Shown: positions 7,501 to 13,512 of the stretch, in pieces
How positions within the stretch are numbered: position 1 is the stretch's first letter
Layout: each line of letters begins with the position of its first letter
IMG/VR virus record: IMGVR_UViG_3300032820_000129
Location: 1-23,140 of that record
Length of the DNA stretch: 23,140 nucleotides
Source of the DNA: a virus
Direction: 5' to 3' (one strand)
Notes under the pieces: model-generated
Seen by the model: the letters and a program-made list of their open reading frames with translations, nothing else
The model's database searches: none
Told to the model about the DNA's origin: nothing
Program-made: the position numbers and the translations under genes

Positions 7501-8880
7501 ATATGGGCACTACCTAATGCTGATGGTACTTCTGGACAAGCACTGGTTACTGATGGTAGTGGGGTTTTAAGTTGGAGTACTCCTTCAAGTTTACCTAGCC
7601 AAAGCACTAATGGTGGAAAATTTTTAATGACTGATGGTACTAATGCAAGTTGGGAAACACCAGGATTTGCCCCTAACGAGCCTGGTAGTATTGCTGCTGC
7701 AGCATTAGGCACAAGTGAAATTAGTGTAACATATGCTCAAAATGATAAAACAAATGGAGAGGCTACTAGTTATAAAATATACTATGATACAGATTCTACA
7801 GTAACTTCTACAGATTCTTCTGTTACAAAAACTTCATCTCAATTTTCACATTCTTTTACTAGTCTTACTGCAAATACTACCTATTACTATAGGGTTTCTG
7901 CTGTTAACACTTATGGAGAAACATTAAGTTCAGCTACATATTCAGCTACTACAGCTCCTAGTGGAGCTACTAGTAAAGCTGCTGGCTCTACTATAGATGT
8001 TTCTGCTGATGGTTCAACAGATACATTTTTTGCAGATGGAACAGTAAATAATTTTACATTCTTCTTAGCAGGTGGCGGTGGTTCTGGAGGCGGTGGTCAC
8101 AATAATTATGGAGCTTACGGAGGTCATGGAGGTCAAGTTTCTGGAAAAGTAGTGTTTAGTGGCACTAATGCTGCAGGAAGAGTTTATACATACCACGTAG
8201 GAGGTGGAGGTCCTTCAGGTGGTGGTGGTCAAGGTAATGCCTACGATAAAGGTGGTAAAGGCGGTGGTGCAAGTGTTATATATTTCTACGGAGGCACTAC
8301 TCCTCTAGCTGTTGCAGGCGGTGGCGGTGGCGGAGGTTCTGGTTGGAATGGTCAGCCAGGTGACGGAGGTCAAGGAGGCGTAATTAATAATACTGATGGA
8401 GGTTCTGGTACTGGAGTTACTGATGATGGTGATCGTGGAAATACGACAGCTACACAACGTTCTATAGATGCCACTGATGGTTATGGTGGTACAGGTACTG
8501 CTGCTGGTGCTGGTGGAGACCAGGACAACTATGATGGTGCTGCTGGTAACGTAAAAGTTGGCGGTTATGGTGGCGGTCCTACAACTAGTAGTGGCGGTGG
8601 CGGTAGTTCTAATTGGGGTGCTGGCGGTAGCTTTAGCACTAATAGCTACGCTGCTGGAGGCGGTGGTGGCGGTGGCTATTATGGCGGAGGCGGAGGTGCT
8701 TATTCTGCTGGCGGAGGAGGCGGAGGCGGAGGCTCAAGCTTCATGGATGATTTATGCGAAGCCTTTAATAGTAGTACGACCCATAACAACAGAGGTACTA
8801 GAGGTACTCAAGGACCTTATAGTACGGCTGGTGCTGCTGGTGGTGCTGGAAAATTATTAATACAATTTAACGCAAGTTAG
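4594..8880 (+). CDS. Long modular tail fibre with FN3 domain and glycine-rich tip (1428 aa)
   Basis: This is the probable receptor-binding fibre. AGGAG at 4583-4587 precedes the ATG by six bases. The N-terminal part has the fibre motif GHTHDG at residues 38-43, likely near the virion-attachment end. The shaft has modules known from marine phage fibres: AELEILDGATVTTTELNI, LTNKTLTSPV and LTNKTLTTPV, ATKLATQQSIKAYVDSQV (from about 252), and DLGTTGVRWKDAYIDTI. Three tandem 34-35-residue repeats start at about residue 828. A fibronectin type III-like domain spans about 1027-1120 (SYKIYYDTDS, TANTTYYYRVSAVNTYGE). Residues about 1160-1380 are extremely Gly-rich, and a short tail ends LLIQFNAS. The downstream gene resembles a fibre-assembly protein, supporting the role. 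It could also be called a fibre/adhesin fusion. Confidence 0.85.
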   Translation: MAGYSARQSSFTTGDTITAAHSNNEFNAILAAFHVSTGHTHDGTTAGDGGPLSTLYSNTISMGTGADTDIAVTFNANSNDGVITWMEDEDYFQFSDDILLSTTEKVQFRDTAIYINSSTDGQLDLVADTEIQIAATTVDINGNVDISGTLTIGSAGISEAELEILDGATVTTTELNIIDGDTSATSTTVADADRVVYNDAGTMKQVAVTDLDTYISATSKTLTNKTLTSPVLNTGVSGTAVLDEDNMASDSATKLATQQSIKAYVDSQVTAQDLDFQGDSGGALSIDLDSESLTIAGGTGVTTTGSSNTVTIAVDAAQTGITSLLATDIKIGEDNETKIDFETANEIHFYANNTEQVYLADNIFGPQSDSDVDLGTTGVRWKDAYIDTITTTGNVTVGGDLTISGDDLTMATNTAGHLLIADGTNYNPTAVGDLSEITSIASDDVLLAVDTSGGGLKKVSRSTLVSGLATSSAISNVSEDSTPQLGGDLDVDGNALVSTSNGNIALTPNGSGVVRIDGNVDIQTGEIVLKNGGSVSNIKFYCESSNAHYTQLQSAAHSAYGGNVTLTLPAATDTLVGKATTDTLTNKTLTTPVIAEIDSGGDLTLDATTDVILDAGGGDIFFKDDGTTFGSATNTSGNLIIKSGTTTALTFSGANVTAAGDVAVTGDLTVNGTTTTVNSTTVTVDDPIFTLGGDSAPGSDDNKDRGIEFRWHNGSAAKVGFFGYDDSASVFTFIADATNSSEVFSGTVGNVAFGDIAGTLTTAAQTNITSVGALDGGSITSGFGAIDNGTSGIRTNTFTAETSVVPDSSGGADLGSTSAEWGDLYIADDKKIYFGNDQDVSIEYDEDGIDTLLIAGGDVTIADDKKLYFGSGKDVSLEYDEDGNDTLSINGDALIEDDKKLYLGSGKDFSIEYDEDGNDTTAIVAANGISMAPHGSSAGNGTELRFQELAANGANYVGFKAPDSIGSNKIWALPNADGTSGQALVTDGSGVLSWSTPSSLPSQSTNGGKFLMTDGTNASWETPGFAPNEPGSIAAAALGTSEISVTYAQNDKTNGEATSYKIYYDTDSTVTSTDSSVTKTSSQFSHSFTSLTANTTYYYRVSAVNTYGETLSSATYSATTAPSGATSKAAGSTIDVSADGSTDTFFADGTVNNFTFFLAGGGGSGGGGHNNYGAYGGHGGQVSGKVVFSGTNAAGRVYTYHVGGGGPSGGGGQGNAYDKGGKGGGASVIYFYGGTTPLAVAGGGGGGGSGWNGQPGDGGQGGVINNTDGGSGTGVTDDGDRGNTTATQRSIDATDGYGGTGTAAGAGGDQDNYDGAAGNVKVGGYGGGPTTSSGGGGSSNWGAGGSFSTNSYAAGGGGGGGYYGGGGGAYSAGGGGGGGGSSFMDDLCEAFNSSTTHNNRGTRGTQGPYSTAGAAGGAGKLLIQFNAS
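7075..7383 (+). repeat. Three in-frame tandem repeats in the fibre shaft (about 34-35 residues each)
   Basis: Units begin at 7075, 7180 and 7282 (residues 828, 863 and 897). Each carries DDKK, a Y-F/L-G turn and YDEDG followed by DT. The second and third units are the closest pair. They probably form a repeated beta-shaft element in the trimeric fibre. Confidence 0.8.
8071..8733 (+). repeat. Glycine-rich tip region of the tail fibre
   Basis: About 220 residues (1160-1380) consist largely of GGN codons with interspersed Asn, Ser, Tyr and Asp. The block KGGGASVIYFYGG, followed by PLAVAGGGGGGG, has the layout of the ALK/LTK-type glycine-rich domain (Gly_rich family). That layout is a beta strand after GGGAS, then a PLxxAGGGG strand. 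The local sequence is much GC-richer than its surroundings because of GGC and GGA codons. Confidence 0.75.
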
Positions 8881-8888
8881 GATAGAAA

Positions 8889-9239
8889 ATGAGTTTAGAT
8901 AAAGCAAAAAAAGCAGAAAAAGAAGCATTAAAATTAAACTATAATAGCAATATTAAAGATGTAGATTTAGAAATAACCTATTCAGGTAAAGTATATCAAG
9001 CTGATTATGAAAGTTATGAAAAAGTAATTCAAGCACTTTCTTGTAATACATTACCTTCTGGTTTTTTTTGGTTAACAAAAACAAATGAAAAAATATCTTT
9101 AAATAAAACTCAACTACAAGAACTAGCAGATGCTATGTATGCAGAACATTTTAGTATGTTTAATACTTATAATACTAATCGTATAAATGTCGATAACGCA
9201 GACGATTACGATAAAATTCCATACACAGCAGTAACCTAA
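8889..9239 (+). CDS. Probable tail-fibre assembly/chaperone protein, DUF4376-like (116 aa)
   Basis: The protein has a charged N terminus (KAKKAEKEALKLNYN). It then shows VDLEITYSGKVYQADYESYEKVIQAL (residues about 25-50), LPSGFFWLTKTNEKISL (55-71) and TQLQELADAMYAEHF (74-88). This order is a short beta hairpin ending in a YQAD-like turn, a helix, a W-x-T-x-x-N strand and a final helix. It matches the layout of DUF4376 domains that commonly accompany phage tail fibres. It lies 8 bases after the fibre gene, with AGGA six bases before its ATG, so co-expression with the fibre is expected. The family call comes from pattern memory and a profile search could overturn it. Confidence 0.6.
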   Translation: MSLDKAKKAEKEALKLNYNSNIKDVDLEITYSGKVYQADYESYEKVIQALSCNTLPSGFFWLTKTNEKISLNKTQLQELADAMYAEHFSMFNTYNTNRINVDNADDYDKIPYTAVT

Positions 9240-9242
9240 TAT

Positions 9243-9250
9243 AAGGAGGG
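9243..9250 (+). promoter_or_regulatory. Strong Shine-Dalgarno for the small holin-like gene
   Basis: AAGGAGGG, three bases before ATG 9254, is the best ribosome site in the window. It is the main evidence that the short downstream frame is translated. Confidence 0.7.
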
Positions 9251-9253
9251 CAC

Positions 9254-9424
9254 ATGCCAACAAAACCAACAGTAGCTTCTGTAAACCAAAAAATTGAATC
9301 CCATGTTGACGCATGTGCTGACAGATACCTTCTGATAGAAAAACGACTAACTAGGATAGAAACAATTATCATAGTGGCATCTGCAAGTAGTATAGGATTA
9401 TTATTAAAATTAGTTATAGGATAG
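9254..9424 (+). CDS. XhlA/holin-like small membrane protein (56 aa)
   Basis: The product is polar in its first 36 residues (MPTKPTVASVNQKIESHV, then a helix with YLLIEKRLTRIE) and ends in one hydrophobic segment at about residues 37-56 (TIIIVASASSIGLLLKLVIG). A short amphipathic helix with an RLxRIE pattern followed by a single C-terminal membrane helix is the layout of the XhlA family, small membrane proteins that assist holins. The start has an excellent Shine-Dalgarno at 9243-9250. The gene fits tightly between its neighbours, with 14 bases before it and 3 after. A role in lysis is plausible, but no endolysin is visible in this window. Alternatively it could be a minor tail or membrane-anchored protein. 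Confidence 0.62.
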   Translation: MPTKPTVASVNQKIESHVDACADRYLLIEKRLTRIETIIIVASASSIGLLLKLVIG

Positions 9425-9427
9425 GAA

Positions 9428-12376
9428 ATGCCTAAGAAAGATAAAAATAGAAAAAATTACCAAGACGGAGGTGACGTAAATCCTCTATTTACAGTAAAAG
9501 GTGCAGACCTTGCTGATTGGGATTCTTTATCGCCTGGAGACCCTTTAAAAAGAAGAAGTGAAGTTGCTGCTAGTAAATATGCTAATCTTGTTCAAGCTAA
9601 TCCTAGTGCATATGGTTTTGACAGTTGGGATGCTGCTAAAGATTCATGGACAGAAACATATGGTAGTTTAGCAAATGCAGCAGAAGGTTTTGCAAAAGAT
9701 ATATATACAAAAGGTGAATTTGGTGTTAGGGGCGGAGATTTAACTAATCTATCAAATATAGAAACAGTTAATTTAGGAGGTCAAAACCTAACAAGCTATG
9801 ATGATTCTGGAAGTGTAGTAGGTGGAACTACATTAACTAGTCAAGGAGTTACTACTGCTGATAATGCTGCTTTAAGAGGTGCTTTTTCTGGGGCTGAGTT
9901 TGGTGGTGTAAGTGCTGAGAAAAAAATTGTACATTATGTTATATATAACCCTGAAGGTACATCTACAAAATATTATACAAAAGAAGTGTATGAAGGAGAC
10001 CCAAAACCTGCAGGATATGTAGCAGGACCTTTTCCAGACGCTGATTCTGCTACTGCAGCACTTAATGCTCTTGTTGAACAAGCAAAAGCTAATGAAGGCT
10101 CTGGTGAAGGTGGAGGTACTGGTAACAATACTGTAACTGGAGAAACTGGAGGTCCTTTAGAAACTAGATTTGGTGATGTTTTAAATCAAATGGATCATCT
10201 AGCAGGTCTTTCAGGAAAAACTCCTGATTTATTGCCTACATCTAAAGTTAGTGCACAGGATATAAAAGTAAAAAATGAAGAGTTGGAAACAACTGGAGGC
10301 GTTCTTGTAGGTTCAGACCCAACTGCACTAACTTCGATTATTAGTAATGAACAAATAGAAGCACTACAGGCTGCAGGATATACACTTAAAAGTGATGCTG
10401 ATACTGTATCGGCTACTACAGATACTCATGCAAAAGTAACAAATCAAGCTTTTAATGCTCAAACGTTAAATGCATTATCAGATACTGTTACAGCACAAGA
10501 CGATACTCCTACAGTAGGAGAATCTATTATAGCACAAGCACCATCAACAGAAACTATAGGTGTTAAGAAAGCAGAAGGTTTAACTGCAGATGAAGTTGCT
10601 TCAGTAAGTAGAAGAAATGAACCTGCTGTAGAAGATTTTTCAGGAACATATAATCAACAGGCACAGTATGCTCAAAGATCAATGGAGGTAGGTGATACTG
10701 TTCCTGAAATTGATCCTTTAACAGCACATCAAGGTCCTGCTCAAGTTATGACAGAGTTAAGAGATAATGCAGTAATGCAACTTGCTCAGACTAGTGAAGA
10801 CGAACAAATTAGAGCTACAGCACAGGCTATGACACAACAAATGTCTGATGTACCTGTAGAAGCTACAGTACAAGGACAGTTAGTAAACCTTATGGCACAA
10901 TTTGCTGATGGTAAAATTCCACCATACGCTGCAGGTGCAATAAGAAATGCCAACGCCCAAATGGCTGCTAGAGGTTTATCTGCAAGTTCTATGGCAGGTG
11001 CTGCAATTATGCAAGCTGCTATGGAGTCTTCCCTACCTATAGCTGCACAAGATGCTCAAGTATTTAGAGAAATAAATTTAACTAATTTAAATAATAAACA
11101 ACAAGTAGCTTTAGCTAATGCAGCAGCAGGTTTACAGATTTCTTTAGCTGATTTAAATAATAGACAACAAAGAAATTTACAAAATTCTACTAATGCCTTT
11201 TCATTACAAACTCAAAGTTTATCTAATATGCAACAAGCTTCTTTAGCTAATGCACAATTAAGAGCTGCACTACAGGAAAGAGAATTAAATTTTGAACAAC
11301 AAAGAGCCATTACAAATGCTGCTAGATATTCTGAAATAGAAAATATAAATCTTAGTAATGAACAACAGGCTAAGATGCAAGATTCTGTAAATAATATACA
11401 GTTTGCTATGTCTAATTTGTCTTTCCAACAACAAAGAAGACTTTCTAAAGCTCAAATAGATGCTGCACTGACAGGACAAGAATTAACTAATGATCAACAA
11501 AGAGCTGTAATAAATGCTGCTAGAATAGCAGAAGTAAATAATCTTAAATTTACAGAAGAACAACAACGTAATTTAGCAGAATCACAAATTATGCAATCAT
11601 TAAGTTTAGCTGATTTAGACGCAGAAATGAAAACTGCTATTACTAATGCTGCTACATATGCAAATATGGATATGGCTAATTTAAATAATAGACAACAGGC
11701 TGAAGTATTAAATGCTCAATCTTTTTTACAATTAGATTTACAAGGATTAAGTAATAAACAACAAGGCGAAGTATTAAAATATCAATCAAAAACACAAGCA
11801 TTATTTAATGATGCTGCTGCTGATAATGCTAGAAAACAATTTAATGCTCAATCTGAAAATCAAGTAGATCAATTTTTTGCACAGTTAGGAGCTCAAGTAG
11901 CTCAACAAAATGCACAAAGAGTAGCTGCTATGAAACAATTTAATGTAGATCAAGAAAATTCACAAGCAAGATTTAATGCAAATCTTACAGATACTAGAGA
12001 TAAATTTAACTCTACTATGACTGCACAAATTAATCAATCAAACGCAGCTTGGCGTAGGCAAGTAAATACTGTAAATACAGCAACTCAAAATGAAGCTAAT
12101 AGAGTAAATGCTTTAAATAATTTTGCTATGAGTCAACAGGCTTTAAATAATTTATGGCAACAATACAGAGATGAGTCTTCGTGGTTGTTTACACAAGGAT
12201 TAACAAGAGAACAATTTGGACATGAGTTAGTTAAATTAAGTATGCAAGGAGATATTAATACAAGACTATTTAACCATAAATATAAAACTGGTGTATGGGA
12301 AAGTATTGGTGGTGCAGCTATGAGATGGTTAGCTGATGCTATGGATGAAGGAGAAACAAATGACCAGCCGTCTTAG
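9428..12376 (+). CDS. Large internal virion (core/ejection) protein with 22-residue repeats (982 aa)
   Basis: It begins with a basic segment and YQDGGDV (residues 11-17). About residues 150-230 hold a small alpha/beta-looking region (KIVHYVIYNPEG, YYTKEVYEGDPKP) followed by a Gly-rich linker. The part before residue 554 contains ARGLSASSMAGAAIMQAAMES, a pattern seen in internal proteins of marine phages. Residues 554-795 are eleven uninterrupted 22-residue helical repeats anchored by LxNxQQ. The C-terminal part is Gln/Asn-rich helix (VDQFFAQLGAQVAQQNAQR) ending in a mixed region (WLFTQGLTREQFGHELVKLS). There are no signal peptide or catalytic motifs. Following the fibre module and leading a run of large proteins, it occupies the position of gp14/gp15-like core proteins that form the ejection channel. 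The role is inferred from this. Confidence 0.68.
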   Translation: MPKKDKNRKNYQDGGDVNPLFTVKGADLADWDSLSPGDPLKRRSEVAASKYANLVQANPSAYGFDSWDAAKDSWTETYGSLANAAEGFAKDIYTKGEFGVRGGDLTNLSNIETVNLGGQNLTSYDDSGSVVGGTTLTSQGVTTADNAALRGAFSGAEFGGVSAEKKIVHYVIYNPEGTSTKYYTKEVYEGDPKPAGYVAGPFPDADSATAALNALVEQAKANEGSGEGGGTGNNTVTGETGGPLETRFGDVLNQMDHLAGLSGKTPDLLPTSKVSAQDIKVKNEELETTGGVLVGSDPTALTSIISNEQIEALQAAGYTLKSDADTVSATTDTHAKVTNQAFNAQTLNALSDTVTAQDDTPTVGESIIAQAPSTETIGVKKAEGLTADEVASVSRRNEPAVEDFSGTYNQQAQYAQRSMEVGDTVPEIDPLTAHQGPAQVMTELRDNAVMQLAQTSEDEQIRATAQAMTQQMSDVPVEATVQGQLVNLMAQFADGKIPPYAAGAIRNANAQMAARGLSASSMAGAAIMQAAMESSLPIAAQDAQVFREINLTNLNNKQQVALANAAAGLQISLADLNNRQQRNLQNSTNAFSLQTQSLSNMQQASLANAQLRAALQERELNFEQQRAITNAARYSEIENINLSNEQQAKMQDSVNNIQFAMSNLSFQQQRRLSKAQIDAALTGQELTNDQQRAVINAARIAEVNNLKFTEEQQRNLAESQIMQSLSLADLDAEMKTAITNAATYANMDMANLNNRQQAEVLNAQSFLQLDLQGLSNKQQGEVLKYQSKTQALFNDAAADNARKQFNAQSENQVDQFFAQLGAQVAQQNAQRVAAMKQFNVDQENSQARFNANLTDTRDKFNSTMTAQINQSNAAWRRQVNTVNTATQNEANRVNALNNFAMSQQALNNLWQQYRDESSWLFTQGLTREQFGHELVKLSMQGDINTRLFNHKYKTGVWESIGGAAMRWLADAMDEGETNDQPS
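11087..11812 (+). repeat. Eleven tandem 22-residue (66-bp) helical repeats in the 982-aa core protein
   Basis: Starting at residue 554, the anchors LNNKQQ, LNNRQQ, LSNMQQ, LNFEQQ, LSNEQQ, LSFQQQ, LTNDQQ, FTEEQQ, LDAEMK, LNNRQQ and LSNKQQ recur at exactly 22 residues each without insertions or deletions. Ten of eleven retain the QQ pair. The rest of each unit is Ala/Leu/Gln-rich and amphipathic. Confidence 0.93.
12348..12353 (+). promoter_or_regulatory. Shine-Dalgarno that decides the start of the 178-aa gene
   Basis: AAGGAG lies six bases before ATG 12360. The in-frame ATG at 12336 has no such site and would lengthen the overlap with the upstream gene from 17 to 41 bases. Confidence 0.7.
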
Positions 12377-12896
12377 AAATCAACTTAGTAAAATAAAATC
12401 TACAACAGATAACAATTATAAAGATGGTGGCTTTATATCTGGTATTGTTGATAGGGTTGTAGGAGCAGTAAGATGGACTGTAGAAACAGCTAGAGATATA
12501 GCTAGGGATATTATAAATGCTACAGGTGGTGAAGAAGGTGCAGTAGCTGGTATTGTAAGAGCTCTAACAGATAAAGGAGCATCTGATGCTGAAGTAGGAG
12601 ATATACTAGCACAATTAGGTCTTTTACAAAAAAGTGATTCTGATTCAAGTTCTTTAGTTGCTGATAAAATAGATATCGGTACAGTAAGTGATACAGGTTT
12701 TGTAAATCAAATTAGACCAGTTAAAGCAGGCGATCCCCCTTCTATGAGAATGGCAGGTACAAATCAAGTGCAAAATTTAGCAAATGTAGATTGGAAAAAA
12801 TTTGTTAAAAATAATACAGTATTTAATACTAGTCAATATAGTACACCTTCAACAAAAATTAGACCATCCCAAGGACCAAACATTAGAATAGGATAA
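12360..12896 (+). CDS. Probable minor internal virion protein (178 aa)
   Basis: It starts at ATG 12360, chosen for the AAGGAG at 12348-12353, and overlaps the 982-residue gene by 17 bases. The N-terminal 20 residues are polar and basic (MTSRLRNQLSKIKS) and lead to NYKDGGFISG (residues 19-28). An amphipathic helical segment follows (GIVDRVVGAVRWTVETARDI), then a second helical region (IVRALTDKGASDAEVGDIL). The C-terminal half is a low-complexity, probably disordered region rich in Ser, Asn, Pro and Gln (NTSQYSTPSTKIRPSQGP). No catalytic motif or family is recognised. Its place between two other DGG-bearing genes of the core block suggests a small core or scaffold-like component. An amphipathic helix could interact with membrane during ejection. 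Confidence 0.6.
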   Translation: MTSRLRNQLSKIKSTTDNNYKDGGFISGIVDRVVGAVRWTVETARDIARDIINATGGEEGAVAGIVRALTDKGASDAEVGDILAQLGLLQKSDSDSSSLVADKIDIGTVSDTGFVNQIRPVKAGDPPSMRMAGTNQVQNLANVDWKKFVKNNTVFNTSQYSTPSTKIRPSQGPNIRIG

Positions 12897-12899
12897 ACA

Positions 12900-13511
12900 A
12901 TGGAAGAAGAAGAAATAATGGATGTTAGAGATGGAGGGGTTGCTTCTGAAATAGACCCTTTTAATCACCCTACACCTGGACAATCATTAACACAAGAAGC
13001 AGGAAGACCTTTTGAAGGTCCTGCAGAAACTAATGACCCAGAACAAGTTATAGCTAAAATAATAGCTTTTTTTGAAAATCCAGAAGAAAAGGATATTCTT
13101 ATTTCTACTTTAATATCAGGTATGCCTGTTGAAGCTATAGTTCAAACATTTGCTTTAGGAGGAGTTGCTGAAGGAAAATTTTCAGCAGATGTTGCAGAGT
13201 TAATAAAACCTGCTTTAACTATACACATACTAAATTTAGCTATGGAAGAAGGTATTCCTGTACAAATATTTACAGATGAAGTTGTATCTGACGAAGTAAG
13301 GGAAGCAACCTTAGACGCAGAAACAAGAGAAAACGTAGATATAGGAAGACCTGAACTTGGAAAATTAATTAAAGGTAGGGAAAACCTAGATAGAGTAAAA
13401 GAAAGACTTGATGAAGTAAAAGGTAAAAATAAAGCAAGAAGTAGATTAAAACAAATTGAAAACGAAATACCTGTAGAATCTGATGGTAGTTTTATGGAAA
13501 TAGGAGAGTAA
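12900..13511 (+). CDS. Probable minor internal virion or scaffold-like protein (203 aa)
   Basis: ATG 12900 has AGGA (12890-12893) six bases upstream and lies 3 bases after the previous stop. The protein begins acidic (MEEEEIMDVRDGGVAS), carrying the same DGG element as its two upstream neighbours, here at residues 11-13. A Pro-rich linker (HPTPGQSLTQEAGRPFEGP) leads to a helical domain (about residues 45-130: VIAKIIAFFENPEEKDIL, VEAIVQTFALGGVAEG, LTIHILNLAMEEGI). A strongly charged helical C-terminal part follows (about 150-190, alternating Lys/Arg and Glu, REN-LDRVKERLDEVKGKNK). There is no signal or membrane segment. The charged coiled-coil-like end could be scaffold-like or a core assembly interface. 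No family is recognised; the role is inferred from position. Confidence 0.6.
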   Translation: MEEEEIMDVRDGGVASEIDPFNHPTPGQSLTQEAGRPFEGPAETNDPEQVIAKIIAFFENPEEKDILISTLISGMPVEAIVQTFALGGVAEGKFSADVAELIKPALTIHILNLAMEEGIPVQIFTDEVVSDEVREATLDAETRENVDIGRPELGKLIKGRENLDRVKERLDEVKGKNKARSRLKQIENEIPVESDGSFMEIGE

Positions 13512-13512
13512 C

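Noticed and set aside
8071-8733. Possible CRISPR-like or non-coding direct repeats
   Set aside because: The repetition is from GGN codons in an open frame; there is no regular repeat/spacer spacing.
8558-8860. 100-codon plus-strand frame rich in Ala and Val
   Set aside because: A frame-shifted reading of the glycine-rich fibre tip (GGN read as GNG/NGG); composition explains its openness.
12336-12359. Upstream ATG giving a 186-residue version of the 178-residue core protein
   Set aside because: No ribosome site before it; AAGGAG at 12348-12353 is ideally placed for ATG 12360.
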